Part shown: piece after piece, positions 23,269 to 35,720 of the stretch | How the letters are laid out: each line of letters begins with the position of its first letter | Numbering within the stretch: position 1 is the stretch's first letter | Assembly: GCF_024679245.1 (NCBI RefSeq) | Contig: NC_090191.1 | Location: 41,091,524 to 41,155,523 of the forward strand | Length of the DNA: 64,000 nucleotides | Direction of reading: 5' to 3' | Origin: Pseudorasbora parva | Taxonomy: Eukaryota; Chordata; Actinopteri; Cypriniformes; Gobionidae | Made by a program: the position numbers and the translations under genes | Notes under the pieces: model-generated | Databases searched by the model: none | Told to the model about the DNA's origin: nothing | Seen by the model: only the letters and a program-made list of their open reading frames with translations

Positions 23269-25043
23269 GGTAATCTCAGTTAATTTTGAATGAGAATCGA
23301 TGAGTTTGACTGATCAGTGGATTGGAGGAAAGAGACAACAGAACAAATATCAGAGGAATGCAAGAAATCAAAATGGGCTCAGTAATTAATTATTATTTAT
23401 GATCCTCTGTTATAAACACTAAAGGCTAAAGACTTCTTGTATGAGAAACCCATATAGTACAATAAATTCATACAAGTATAAATATGTATCGCATCAACAA
23501 ACAAACAATGACAGGCAATGCGATCAGATACTTTGCTTACACAAAACAGTATGTTAGTAATTTACAGGATAAGTAATGAAAATGATCATAAAACAGAGAA
23601 AGAAAAGATCCTTCTTACCCGTTGATCAGGTTATTTGATTGTGGTCCGCTGAAGGAAATGCCAGACTTATTCAAATCATGTCATAACTTTAGGATGGGCA
23701 GAGACAGACGGGCAAATTGAGTAACACAATACTGTAGGTTATTGACGATATACTTTATCATTCCATGCAATATAAACAGGCATAACACATATAAACTAAT
23801 TTTCTCATGTTTATGTGTCAGATCATCTTACTGTAGCTGATGTTTTCTGTTGTTACTCATAAAGAAGACCTGAGCATTATAACTGAAAAGGTAGAGTTAC
23901 TGTTACATAAAGTTACATAAAGCAAAATGCGCTGCAAACATGATGATTCCACAGATGCTGAAGGAAGAATGGCATAGAGAAAATATTCAGCTTTTGACGT
24001 TTAAATGCTTTTTAAGAGAAACTAGTTTTCATTCCAGAATGTGAATCTCAGAGCCTCTTTCATTCCCTCTTGGAATTATTTGCATGAACATGCTACCTCA
24101 GTCAAATATTAATAACATACTAAATGTGTCTTTGTTCAAACATCTAGCCCTTTCATTCTGCAACGACACTTTTTGAACATTTAAAAAACAAACAAAATCA
24201 AATGGCACCCTTGTTTGTGAAAAAAATAGTCATGTTTTTGTTGCTTATTGAATGTAAATAATGGGGGGGGTTATAATTTGTATCAGAATAGGTTATCAGT
24301 CATTAATTATCATTCATTCATTAAACAGAGACTGATATATTTCAAATGTTTATTTCTTTTAATTTTGATGATTATAACTGACAACTAAGGAAAATCTCAA
24401 ATTCAGTATCTCAGTAAATTAGAATATTGTGAAAAGGTTCAATATTGAAGACACCTGGTGCCCGAGTCTAATCAGCTCATTAACTCAAAACACCTGCAAA
24501 GGCCTTTAGATGGGCTCTCAGTCTAGTTCTGAAGGCTACACAATCATATTATATATTTCTATATTTTCTATATTTTCTATATATATTCTATATTTTCTAT
24601 ATTAAATCACTTTCTCCTTATTTGGTTTAATGTACAATAATGTAATAGTTGTCAGTTGTTGTTATTGAAGGACAATGGTCAATGTAGTACCCAGATTTGT
24701 ATTAATTTATTTATGTATTTATAAATGTCAACATTACAACATCAACTCATGACACTAATGAACTGTCAGTGCATCTCTGTTCATTTACAGAATCACCAAG
24801 TACAAATCTTATCAACACAGTATTATCAGTGAAGGACTTAAAAATTTCAGTATGAGACATAACGATTTACAAAAATAAAGCAATAACATAAATTAGATAA
24901 ATATAAAAATCAAAGAGGAAACAGGAACACTAAGGAAAGCTTTAAGAAAGAGCTACAAGAGGTTAGATAGAGGAGTTTACTGTTGAACACATGAGCTCTT
25001 TTCCCTCTTGCTGAGGAGGCAGAGAACTGAAAACAAAAAAAGT
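23269..25043. other. B3 5' region and A4 3' flank
   Basis: 23,430-24,100 is the B-type promoter block, nearly identical to 10,590-11,290; the non-coding exon begins at 23,619. 24,360-24,600 is AT-rich filler with repeated TATATTTTCTATATT. 24,650-24,850 matches the 3' flanks of B1 (8,500-8,710). No additional gene seen. Confidence 0.5.
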
Positions 25044-26433
25044 TTACTTAATCTCACATAAGAATGTAAATTGAGATCTGCAGTCTATAGCACGCCATTT
25101 GTATTGACCGTCCGCCTCCTTCTCTATGGCACCGCAGTGTTCTGGTTGACGTCCTCCTTTCCAGTTGGTCCAGTTTCCCACTCGAAGCCCATTGGTCCAA
25201 ATCCAGTGTGGACTCTTTCTAAGCCCCACCCACACTGGCCCAGAGATACTCCTCCTTTTTAGCTCTCGCTCCGTTTCTATCTGATCATTCTCAGACTGAA
25301 TGGACAGGAGTCCAGAATAGTGTCTGTCACAGTACTCCAGAGCTTCCTCCCAGGACATTTCATTCTCACTGACATAAATGAAGCTTTCTGGGGAAATAAT
25401 TGTAAATTTAAAAAAAAATGAGTTGCATGATTTGATTGATAGTAGACTTGGAAATGTTGAATTTTAAAGCATAAAATATTTTCTTAACTTACTGTAGCAA
25501 AGAGCAGAACCTTCACCACTGTTTCGTTTGACCCAAGATCCTGGTGGAGAGATTGAGAGGGACGTAAAGCATCCTTTAGATGAACTATTCTGTGTGTAAT
25601 CAGAACGTCCACCATCAAACCAATCAATGCTGTGATTATATCGGAGGCCGATCCAGAAAGAGTCTCTCCCATTTACTGCTTCCTTCACTCGATCATTCTC
25701 CATCTCATTTCTGATCGTGGCTAAATCTGTGTGATTCTTTCTGCAGGACAGCTGAGCCTCAGTCCAGGTTTTGTTTTCACGGATTAAACTGTATCTGTAT
25801 GATTGTTGCCCCGGATCTGTGTCAATACAAGAATGGACAATAATTTTACTCAAAATATTTAGACATTTATAAGATATAAACAGCTCAGGGATCATTACCT
25901 TGATCATGACACATGAAGTACATTTTTGTTGAAGTACATTTGAAACACTCCCATCTTCCTTCAGTGTTTATAGCACCACAGCATGGTTCTGTATTAAAAG
26001 TGCCGCTGTATTTGGTGAATGTGACAGAATCACCATTTGACCATTTACAGCTGCTGACACCAATCCAACCACTCAAACTTTTGAGAATATTAACTAACTC
26101 CTTATTCTCTTCTTCATCGTAGATTGTGGCGAGGTCAGTGTAGTTTCTTCTGCAAGCATTTAGTGCTTCATTTATAGTCATTGTTGTATCGATCAAGTGG
26201 AAGCTTCTCAGTCGGCCTGTAGCATTTAAAAGGGGAACACCTGAGAAGAGATGTTCGGTTTATTTAGTCAAATACTGTAGACATCATCTCGACTTGAGAA
26301 AAAACATCATATCTTTCAAAAATAGGTTAAAACAGGAAAAGATGCCCACATCAGATCTATAAATGTAGTTGCTGTAATTCACAGTTATCATTCAATAATT
26401 CTGAAAGTTAGATTGACATATTTTAATATAGTC

Positions 26434-26513
<80 letters not shown>

Positions 26514-27350
26514 GATAGACATTCAACAATAAAGTATAATTTAAAAAAATAACTTTTGATTTAAGTGAGTTTAAAAAAATCTTCACATAAGCCCATTATA
26601 ATAAATATCATAGGTCTATTTACCTGTGGCTTTAATAATCAATATACAGTCAAATTGAATAAAGTCAGGTTAAATAATGATTATCACTTATTTAAACCCA
26701 TTTAAATAAAGCTCTCTACTTAACCGTCGGACTCGCACATCCACCATGTTTGAAGTTTTTTTAACACTTTTTATCTGCGTTTGTAGTTCTAATCAGTTCT
26801 GATCGAATCCTGGTCCAACTCGCAATGGGTTGTGGGTAATATCAGCCATTAGAGTGTGCGTCAATCTGTACTTTGGATTCTGACCAGAGATAGTTGACCA
26901 TCCAGGTATCTTTGGAATGCTCTTTTACTTGGGACATAGAACTACTAATTCTATTTTTGAATACTATTTAGTGTTTTTAAATGTATTTAGTTTGCTTTTT
27001 TTCTGCCAAATATTTTTTTCAGATAAATACCTTAATCATATTCAATGTTTTGTTCTTCCCTTATTTTTAAAATATTGAAAACAAATATTAAATGTTAAAA
27101 ACAAATATCCCTCCAGATGTATACTTTTGGCTTGTAAATAAGTCACAGAATGTATTTTTCTTTCAGATGAATCTCTTTTACTAGGATTCTGTCATAAATT
27201 ATTCAGCTGAATGATATCAAAAAATTTTGATGGCCTCTTTTAATAATTAAAAATTTTGTGCGATAACAACTACATGTTTCAAATGTACTAAATATTTATA
27301 TTTATTTACCCATAAAACACATCATCATCCCGCATGCTGAACTTATATCT

Positions 27351-27431
<81 letters not shown>

Positions 27432-27723
27432 CAATTCATAAGTTGCACATTTTTCTTAAGGGGGGGGGGCATCTTCCCTCATCTTATCCTACACATGCAT
27501 CTGGTGAAATATGAACTTTAATACATGGACATTATAGACAAACACTTGTCCAGGTAAAATCATTTTAACCTGTGCTATGCAAAATTAAAGAGATCTATAT
27601 CATAATTACACATATTTTGTTTTCTTTTGCTCATATGCTCATCAATGTATGATATAAGTGTTTATAATCCTCACCCCAGTGAATGAGCAGAGCAGACAGA
27701 AACACCAGAGCAATGCTTGACAT
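25044..27723 (-). CDS. CTLD gene A4, secreted triple C-type lectin-domain protein (intact)
   Basis: Predicted CDS: 27,723-27,675 (leader), 26,240-25,899 (CTLD1), 25,816-25,493 (CTLD2), 25,387-25,044 (CTLD3). The parts total 1,059 nt and encode 352 aa without stops. Introns are GT-AG and phase 1. The signal peptide is MSSIALVFLSALLIHW. CTLD1 is residues 17-130, CTLD2 131-238 and CTLD3 239-352. The leader exon starts at 27,757 after TTTTTCAG, and a non-coding exon starts at 27,871 with a TATA box at 27,921. CTLD3 contains GRQPEHCGAIEKEADGQYKW and WRAIDC: QPE near the QPD position, but no WND. It is the only complete type-A gene in the window. Its 1.43-kb leader intron holds two long (AT)n tracts. 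Probably secreted; ligand unknown. Confidence 0.85.
26441..26509. repeat. (AT)n microsatellite in the A4 leader intron
   Basis: About 69 bp of pure TA repeats between CTLD1 and the leader exon of A4. Confidence 0.95.
27354..27429. repeat. (AT)n microsatellite in the A4 leader intron
   Basis: About 76 bp of pure TA repeats, the second such tract in this intron. Confidence 0.95.
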
Positions 27724-27920
27724 GATGTCAACCAGAATCTGATAATTGATCAAATGTCTGAAAAATAAAAATGAAAATTTGAGAAATCTTTAAAACACGA
27801 CCTTCAAATATGTACAGTCTTTCCTTCATTTGACGATGACTTAAGAAAATGACATATAAGTCAGTCTTACCTGGTGAGCGGATGATTTCATCTGATAATG
27901 TGATGAAGAAAACTCAATAC

Positions 27921-27927
27921 TTTTATA
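27921..27927 (-). promoter_or_regulatory. TATA box of gene A4
   Basis: TATAAAA on the minus strand, about 50 bp upstream of the GTAAGA donor at the end of the non-coding exon (27,871). The surrounding 150 bp are nearly the same in A0 and A2. Confidence 0.7.
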
Positions 27928-28189
27928 GATAACCATATGGTGGGCAGGTGCAGTAGTTAATCAGTAGCTGAGCTTCACTTGGGTGTTATACATCATATCA
28001 GTAATATTCAGTGATGTGCGCATGTTTAGGGACATCACTATTAATCACTGATCCGTTTATGCGTTTGATTAAGCTCAGTGTTTAGGGACAATAAAATGAT
28101 GGTGCCACAAAAGAAGAAAAATGATAATTCAGTGGTTAATAAAGTTGTTTGTGTCTATTAATGGTCCTAATGTGATGTGCTTGTGGTGT

Positions 28190-29400
28190 GCTAGCATGGA
28201 TGAGAGCAGGGAAAGCAGTGATAAACTCCCCTAGAACAGGAAACAGAAAGGAAATAAAAACATGTATTGCATACAACATTAATGTTGATGTTAAAATGTA
28301 CAAAATAATTCGGGAATTTAGCCTGACTGGACAAGAGGAGGAGCTGGGGATGAAGGCGGGTAATTTGCTCTGGAGAAATGTGATAGCAGCTGATAGTACT
28401 GAAGAAGCTTATATAGAACCTGGTCTTACCAGACTCTTGTACATTTAATTTGTACAGAGAGTCTGGCTACTCTCCATTGACAAGCGTTAACTTACTTGAA
28501 GGCGGGAACTCTGTTGAAGTTTAAAACTATTGGATCTGTCCTGAGCCACTTTTTCCATCATGATCCAAAGTACCGTGAAGATAAGCCTGGTGATGAAGGA
28601 CTGCGGACGACTATCCAGAGCTCACTGGATTTCTCCCTCCACAAATAAACTTGTCGCCCATCGGTGGTATTTTTTAAACTCCTTTGTTGATTTGAATAGC
28701 AAACGACTCTTACTGCACGCACCGCAACACTTTAGGTTGAAACAAAGCCATTGTTCCTGAACTTTGAAAAAGTACTACCTCACAAGCAGGGCTGTTTTGA
28801 GGGGGAATCTTTACCCAGACCTTTATTAGACCCTGAACCCTGCGGTTGAAACACACTTTTCTTTGGGAAAGTCCTTGCGTTGGAAATGTGGCTAGTATTT
28901 GTCCTTTCTGGAGAAAGGACAAATACTCCAGTCATTTTATAGAATAGAGGTCCAATTGTGGAAGAGTTTAAAAATTATATTGGTCCTGGAGTATTTTCAT
29001 GACAAAATACAGTAAATCTATCTATCCAATCACATTCTAATACTTGGGTATAAAAGGTCGGTACTTACTCCTGTTTGAGTTCGCAGATGCTGACACCCCA
29101 ATTAACCGCAATCCTCCCCACCACCTCCAAGTCAAATCCTTCCCTACTCCACCCGACCACCACAAGGATGGTCCCTTCCATACCTCACGGGGGGTCGGCT
29201 GCTCCTCTGCCTTCGTCTTCAGGCAGGATATGCAGAGTCCATACCCTCTGATTGCGAGCTACGGACGGGGCCTATGCCAAAGTACTTTATTGCTTGCTGG
29301 GTTGTTAATAAATGGATAATTGTCACAGTATTTATTCTCCCGAGTCTTTCTGGCAGAGCTGAAGGTGTTGAAAATTCAGCTTTGCTCACAGTAATACAAT
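28190..29400 (+). mobile_element. Possible solo LTR or retroelement fragment
   Basis: Similarity to the A0 upstream flank stops abruptly at 28,190, after GTGCTTGTGGTGTG. The new sequence has a TATA box (29,049-29,055) and an AATAAA signal 258 bp later (29,307-29,312), the layout of an LTR promoter with an R region. Its short open frames resemble nothing I recognise. The right boundary is uncertain and I saw no matching second LTR. Confidence 0.35.
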
Positions 29401-30969
29401 ACACTTTATTATATATTCACATAGAAAACAGCTATTGGAAATCATATTAATATAGCGTAATATTTGTGTATTCACTGTATTTTTTTTAATCAAATAAATA
29501 CAGCCTTCTTTCAAAAACATTAAAATATGTTTTCATACTTTTGATTGCCAGAGTGTAAAATAATGCATATGAACTACCTAGCAAATTATATATTTATTTT
29601 AGTATTCGCTTTCCTTCACGGGACATAGGCTACTTGAATATGAATGTTGCCAGTTTTACCATGTTTGGAAAACAGGTACACAAACATTCTGATATCCTGA
29701 AAATGCTACGTTAATTGTTCTTTGTGTATTGTGTGATGAATAACGTAAACTAAAATCTGAGAAATTCAAAAATGCCAGCAGTAGTTTTGCATCCCTGGAA
29801 ACGAATGTCCGTCGTTTAACTTCTTATAAACAGTAAACAGTCAGGAATTATTGTTGTATTGACTCATCATATTTAGCTGTTTATCATACCTTGGCTTGCA
29901 TTCAAGTGCAGCGCTGCTTGGTTTCTGTGGACAATAAATCCCGCCTCCCTCAATTTAAATTGGATATCTTATTGAGAAACTAAATTTATCAGACAGTTAT
30001 TGTTAGATGTCATTGGTGATTTCAAATATGAAATTTAATTGTAAGCTTGGTGAACAGTTCTGGAGAATTTGATGTTTCCATATTCAAAGAGATAGCAGGT
30101 ACATGACTGAGAGGCGAGTAAAAGATGGCCGCCAAGTGAAATGACGTGACTGTAATACATAGATTATGAGCAGTGCAGACACTGCGTCTTCCATTACGTA
30201 ATAAATTCAAATCTGCATTTTGAATAAATAAAAACCTCCACCTGATCCTCAGAGCCTGCTTTCATTAATTCGGTGTTTGCATAAACATATTAACTTACTC
30301 AAATATCAGTATAATCTATAATGTGTTTGTACACGCTCTGGGTTCTGTAATGTCCTGTTCTAATGAGCCTAAACTCCAGTTTCATGTTTGAGGCATTTAC
30401 CTGAAAATTTCATAATTCTTTCTAAAGCTTATTTTCTGATATCACAGCAAACATTCTCAAACGTTCTTCCAGTCACATTAATAGAGATTTGGTCTTTAAT
30501 AATCTTCTCAAAACGTAAGCACAAAAACTTTATTTATACATTGTTCATGGAGTGTTTTTGTCCTGAAATGTTTAATTTGGATTGGAATGTTCATGTAGCA
30601 TTTTTAAATTTTTCTACTTATTTTAGAATTTTCAGAGAACAGCAACATTACAATGATGTTTGCAAAATAAAATGTTCTCTTAACGTTCACAAAACCAAAA
30701 TAAAACATTTCTAACACCGACTTGAGACCATGAGACCGTTAGCAAAACATGAGACCAATGAGATCATTATAAGACCAATAAGACCAATAAGACTTGAGAC
30801 CAATGAGACCGTTAGAAAAACATTCTTACAAAATGTTTTGGTCACACTTTTTTTTTTTAACAATTGACTTATTGTGTCCATGTTGTATTTCAAAACACTT
30901 GTGCTGCTGAGGTATGATATGGGTAAGTGTAGGACAGGCCATGGTATGGGTAGGTTAAGGGTTAGTTAA
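29401..30969. other. Upstream flank of A4, no gene seen
   Basis: 30,000-30,350 matches 5,500-6,060 upstream of A0, and 30,870-30,970 matches 6,835-6,930. 30,718-30,830 is an irregular short repeat of GAGACCAATGAGACC-like words. No gene recognised. Confidence 0.45.
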
Positions 30970-31390
30970 GGTGTCCTAATATTGTGTTGGTCCCCCTTTT
31001 GCAGCCAAAACAGCCCTGACCCTTCGAGGCATGGACTCCACTAGACCCCTGAAGGTGTGCTATGGTATCTGGCAACAAGATGTTAGCAGCAGTTCCTTTA
31101 TGTCCTGTAAGTTGAGACATGGGGACTCCATGGATCGGATCGGATTTGTTTGTTCAGCACATCCCACAGATGCTTGATTGGATTGAGATCTGGCCAATTT
31201 GGAGGCCAAATCAACACCTCAAACTCGTTGTTGTGCTCCTCAAACAATTCACGAACCATTTTTTCTTTGTGGCAGGAGCATTATCCTGCTGGAAGAGCCA
31301 CAGCCACCATGGAATACAATTTGGGCAACTGGGCAACAAATTTCTATCTGGATATCCAAAGAGAAATGTGTTGCCCATTCCCAATGGGAA
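30970..31390 (-). mobile_element. Decayed Tc1-like DNA transposon, block 3 copy
   Basis: The left end GTGTCCTAATATTGTGTTGG matches 6,931 exactly, and 31,120-31,300 matches 19,715-19,870. Only one end of the element remains; from about 31,300 the sequence degrades and then joins B-type promoter sequence. No usable transposase frame. Confidence 0.7.
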
Positions 31391-31439
31391 AAAGCCCACA
31401 GTAACATATTTCAGCAACATTGTTCAAAAAGTTGCCCTG

Positions 31440-32036
31440 TGTATCATCAGCTTAAGACTAAAGAGTTCTTATATGACAAACCCAAACAGTACAATGAATT
31501 CAACAAAAAACAAACAACGATGGCATGCAATGCCATCAGATACTTTGCTTATACAAAACAGTATGTTAATAATTTACAGGGTAAGTAATGAAAACCACCA
31601 GAATCATAAAACAGAGAAAGAAAAGATCCTGTTTGATCCTGAAAAGGAAAAAGTGTGTGTTGCACTGAAGGAAATGCCAGACTTATTCAAATTATGTCAT
31701 TCATTTTAGGATGGGTAGAGACAGACGGGCAAATTGAGTGATAACACATACTGTAGGTTATTGATCATTGCATACAATATACAACAGGTGCAACACAAAC
31801 ACATTTTCTCATATTTATGTGTCAGATACAAAAAGGACTGTTCTTACTGTAGCTGATGTTTTCTGTTGTTACTCATAAAGCAGAGCTGAGCATTATAACT
31901 GAAAAGGTAGAGTAACTGTTACATAAAGTTGCATAATGCAAAATGCGCTGCAAACATGATGATTCCACAGATGCCGAAGGAAGAATTGCAGAGAGAAAAT
32001 ATTCAGCTTTTGACTTTTAAATACTTTTGAAAATAA
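31440..32036 (-). pseudogene. B-type CTLD promoter remnant without coding exons
   Basis: 31,445-32,030 is similar over its length to the B1 and B3 upstream regions (for example AAAACAGAGAAAGAAAAGAT, GAAGGAAATGCCAGACTTAT, ACTGTAGCTGATGTTTTCTG). The GTAAGAA donor of the non-coding exon is destroyed: the CTTCTTACCCGTTGATCAGG segment is replaced. Towards lower coordinates, where leader and CTLD exons should lie, there is only the Tc1-like remnant. This was once a B gene of which only the 5' end survived. Confidence 0.65.
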
Positions 32037-32321
32037 ACGTATTGTTACTTATGTAACCCTCCAACATGTAATGATCCGACACATCTGACAACCATATGGT
32101 GGTGGAGGAACTCAACGGGGTTTGCCTAACTGGGGAACTTACTGGAACAATAAAGTACATTTATCCAGTCCATGAGGAGGGAAATGGTGCAGCAAGCCAA
32201 CACTTAGAATGGGCACTTCAGTGTTACTGGCTTGTTGAAGCAAGCACACGGGAAGAAACCGGCTCTACACGGAGACTATAGAATCTAGCGAATGTGTTAG
32301 GTGTTGCCCGGCCCACAGCTC

Positions 32322-32324
<3 letters not shown>

Positions 32325-32394
<70 letters not shown>
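32325..32394. repeat. (AT)n microsatellite
   Basis: About 70 bp of pure TA repeats within the DIRS remnant. Confidence 0.95.
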
Positions 32395-32397
<3 letters not shown>

Positions 32398-33649
32398 AGT
32401 TAGGTGCCATGCACCAGTGCCCAGAAAGAGGCAACAATCCTAGTGGAGCAGGTAAGGTACGCCAAGGCGATAGCATCCACTATCCAGTGGGCCATCCTCT
32501 GCTTGGAGACAGCCTTTCCCTTCTGCTGGCCTTCGTAACAGATGAAGAACTGTTCTGGAGCTTTACATTCTGTCCACATATAACCGTAGAGCAAGGATGG
32601 GACAGAGAAAAGCCAGGGCTGATTCTGCCTCCTCCAAAGGGCAGCGCTTGCAGGTTCACCACCTTGTCTTCATCACCTTGAAGGGGGTGATGGGAACTTT
32701 GGGCACATAACTCTAGGCATGATTTGTCAACTGAAAATGCCTACAAAACCCCTACCCTGTTTACGGAAGCCAATGCAGTCAGGAGTACTGTCTTCCAAGA
32801 CAAGATTTTCAACTCTGCTGATTGCAATATTTCAAAGGGCACCGTTAGTACCAGAGACAAGTCCCAAGAGGGTATAGAGTGAAGTCTCCTCGCTCCCCTC
32901 AAGAACCTGATGGTCAGATCATGCTTCCCCAAGGACTTACCTTCAACTTCATCATGATGTGCGGTGATAGCGGCAACATACACTTTGAGGGTTGAGGAAG
33001 ACAGCCTTCGCTCCAGCCCATCCTGCAGGAAGGAAAGCACAGAACTAACCAAACATCTTTCGGGGGTCTTCTTGTAGAGAAGAGCAACTTTCAATAAACA
33101 GGTTACACTTAAAAGCATAGATGGGGCTCTAGCAGCAGTGATGGAGTCTACAACAGTTTGCAGAAGATTACCTAGAACCTCCACGCCCCATCCAGGGACC
33201 AGACATGAAGTTTCCAGAGGTTTGGACGCTGGTCCCATAGGGTGCCCTGTCTCTGAGTCAGAAGGTCCTTCCTCAGAAGAATGGGTCAAAGAGGTGCTGT
33301 TGCGAGGAGAACTAGTTCTGGGAACGAGGTCCGGTTGGGGAAATACGGTGCATCTAACAATACCTTCTCCTCATCCTCCCTGACTTTGCACAGATTCTAT
33401 GATAGAAGGCTCACTAGGGGAAAAGCATACTTGCGTAGGCTCCAGGGCTAGCTGTGTGCCAGTGCATCCGAGCAGAGGATCCCCTCGGTCAGAGAGTAAA
33501 ACAACGACTGGACTCGCTCCTCTGTGAGGGGCACTGTCATACTGACCAAGTCCAAATCCATACAGAGAAAAGAGATCCATGCGATGGGAGCATAGACCAC
33601 CCTGTTTGTTGATGTACAAAATGGTCAATTTACTGTCCGTATGGACCAG

Positions 33650-35720
33650 AACGTGCCTGCCTCATAGCACCATGGGCTGAAAGTTTGGTGGCAATTCAGT
33701 GTGATTGCTATATAGAATGAACCACTCTGCCACACTCATCTCGGGATTATTGCAGCCAGTGTGGAAGTGGCCTCATATGAATGTAGTGATTTTTTCTTTT
33801 GTCCACCCAAGGACACTAAGTAAGAGAGTGATTGGTACTCACTTCACCGCTGACGTTGTGAATTTTGGATCACACGTCACTTAAGGTGTGGTTATGAGTA
33901 CATCAGATGACCACCTTCCCCCCTCTTAGTTTGGGACACTAGTCAAGGTCTTTTACCTTGGCTGTATGAGAACACTCCGCACAGGAGGCTGCCCAGTCAT
34001 TTATAATGAATGTAAAGGGGGGAGAGTTGGTCAGCTGATTTATCTGAAAGATTGGTGAGATTTCTAACTTGTAGAGCCTTTTCTGCCTTATCGGCACAAG
34101 GAAGACACAATTGTAATAAAATAGATTTTATTAACAAAAGATAAACAGAACAATTAACACAACTACTAAATGAATACAATGAATGATAAAGGAATAAAGT
34201 GCGTAAAATGTGCGTAAAAATACATGTGAGTAAGTTAAGTGTGGCTATAGAAGAGGTACGTTAACTTATGGAAAGATAAACTATTGTTTCTCTGAAATTA
34301 AGGTGAAGAACCTTATTATGTATCAAACAAATAAACGAAAGATTATTTGTTATTAACTAGCATCAGTTATATTACGTCTAATGTAAATTAGAAAATCATA
34401 TACTGATAATATACAACAATGCCAAGGTCTCTAGAAAGAGGTTTGGTTAAGTGATATTTACGTTCCACGTGGTTGAGTAAGCAGTTCGATGGTGATGGCT
34501 TCTTCCAATGGTTTTGCTGGGAGACAGTGCAGTGAAGAAAGGAGCTGGAATCCGTTTCAACAGCCTTGAACACGAAGATCTGTGGGATGCTGATCTCCTG
34601 GGGCACCAAAGGGTCCTAAAATCTGGAACACGCAGATGAGGCCCTGAAGTAGGTGCAGAAGGTCCTTAATCTGGAACACGCAGACGAAGGAACCTTGAAG
34701 TGAAGGTTTGCTCTCCTGAGCTTAACCTTGTTGCAAATGTCTCTGTGTGTCTTCTGCCTCTTTGGACCAGACACTCAGAAGTTGGTCAATCTGCTCTGGT
34801 CTCTTTAGCATGGAGACTCGGGACGTGCTGTAGTCGTCTCGCTGGACTAAAACTCTGAACGTAGTGTTGGTTAATGTCTCTTTCCTCACAGGCTGGAGGC
34901 TCAGAACGTTGTCGTATCTGTCACTGCCTCACAAGCTGTAGATTCAGATCCTCGGATCTTGTGTTGTCTCTCTGGTTAAACCAGAGGCTCAGAACTTGGT
35001 TGCTCTATCACAGTCTAATCCTCGACGGACAGACTCAGAACTTGGTGAACTGTTTGTCTCTCGGATGTGGAGACTCAGAACCTGGTTGCTCTGTCACAGT
35101 CTAATCCTCAAGGGACAGACTCAGAACTTGGTGAACTGTTTGTCTCTCGCATGGAGGAGACTCAGAACCTGATTGCTCTGTCACAGTCTAATCCTCAGGG
35201 GACAGACACAGAACAAGGAGTGTCTATTGAAAGGGTACCTTTATCCTTTTCTGAATAGGAGGAGATTGTAATTTGGCGCTTCTCCATTCCAGTGTTGCTA
35301 TTGGCTGCTGGCATCAGAGAGGGCACACAGTGTGGCCCACCCTTCTTTCCCCTGTGGAACTCATTTGCATACTGTACACAGTTAGTCTTTAAAGGGTCTT
35401 TAAAGTTCATCAATGCATTTCTCACTTTCCAAACCACCATCAGAATACCCTTGGCAATATACTAAACACATAGACACCAAACATGATGGAAAAAGATTGA
35501 ACTGTCATGTGTTCATTCATTTGTTCATTAACAGCTGAGTTTGTGGAAGATGTTGCATTACACATAGCTGTCACTGAGAATACTTATTTCTCTGAATAAG
35601 TATGAGATGGATGTGTGTAGTTTACATCAGTCTTAAGGTTTCCAAACATAGTTGTGAATGGATTTGGATGGATCAGTTTTGGTCTTTCTTTGTTTCACCC
35701 ACTACTGCTGAAGTCCCGAG
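33650..35720. other. Insertion between DIRS segments, unclassified
   Basis: This stretch separates the recombinase and RNase H parts of the DIRS element. On the minus strand, TTAATAAAATCTATTTTATT near 34,120 looks like a polyadenylation region, which could mark an LTR end. GGAACACGCAGA recurs at 34,625 and 34,674, and an 86-bp repeat lies at 34,985-35,217. No protein recognised. Confidence 0.35.
34985..35217. repeat. Minisatellite, about 86-87 bp unit, ~2.7 copies
   Basis: TCACAGTCTAATCCTC recurs at an 86-87 bp spacing (TGCTCT anchors at 35,001, 35,087 and 35,174). ACTCAGAACTTGGTGAACTG recurs in each unit. Shorter, diverged relatives of GAGGCTCAGAAC start at 34,890. Confidence 0.85.

Noticed and set aside
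31119..31709. 196-codon plus-strand frame
   Set aside because: It crosses from the Tc1-like remnant into a B-type promoter remnant, both non-coding in this direction; chance open frame.
32301..32681. 126-codon frame with an Ile-Tyr run
   Set aside because: The run is a translated (AT)n microsatellite and the rest is decayed DIRS sequence. The same applies to the frames at 53,053-53,406 and 57,361-57,633.
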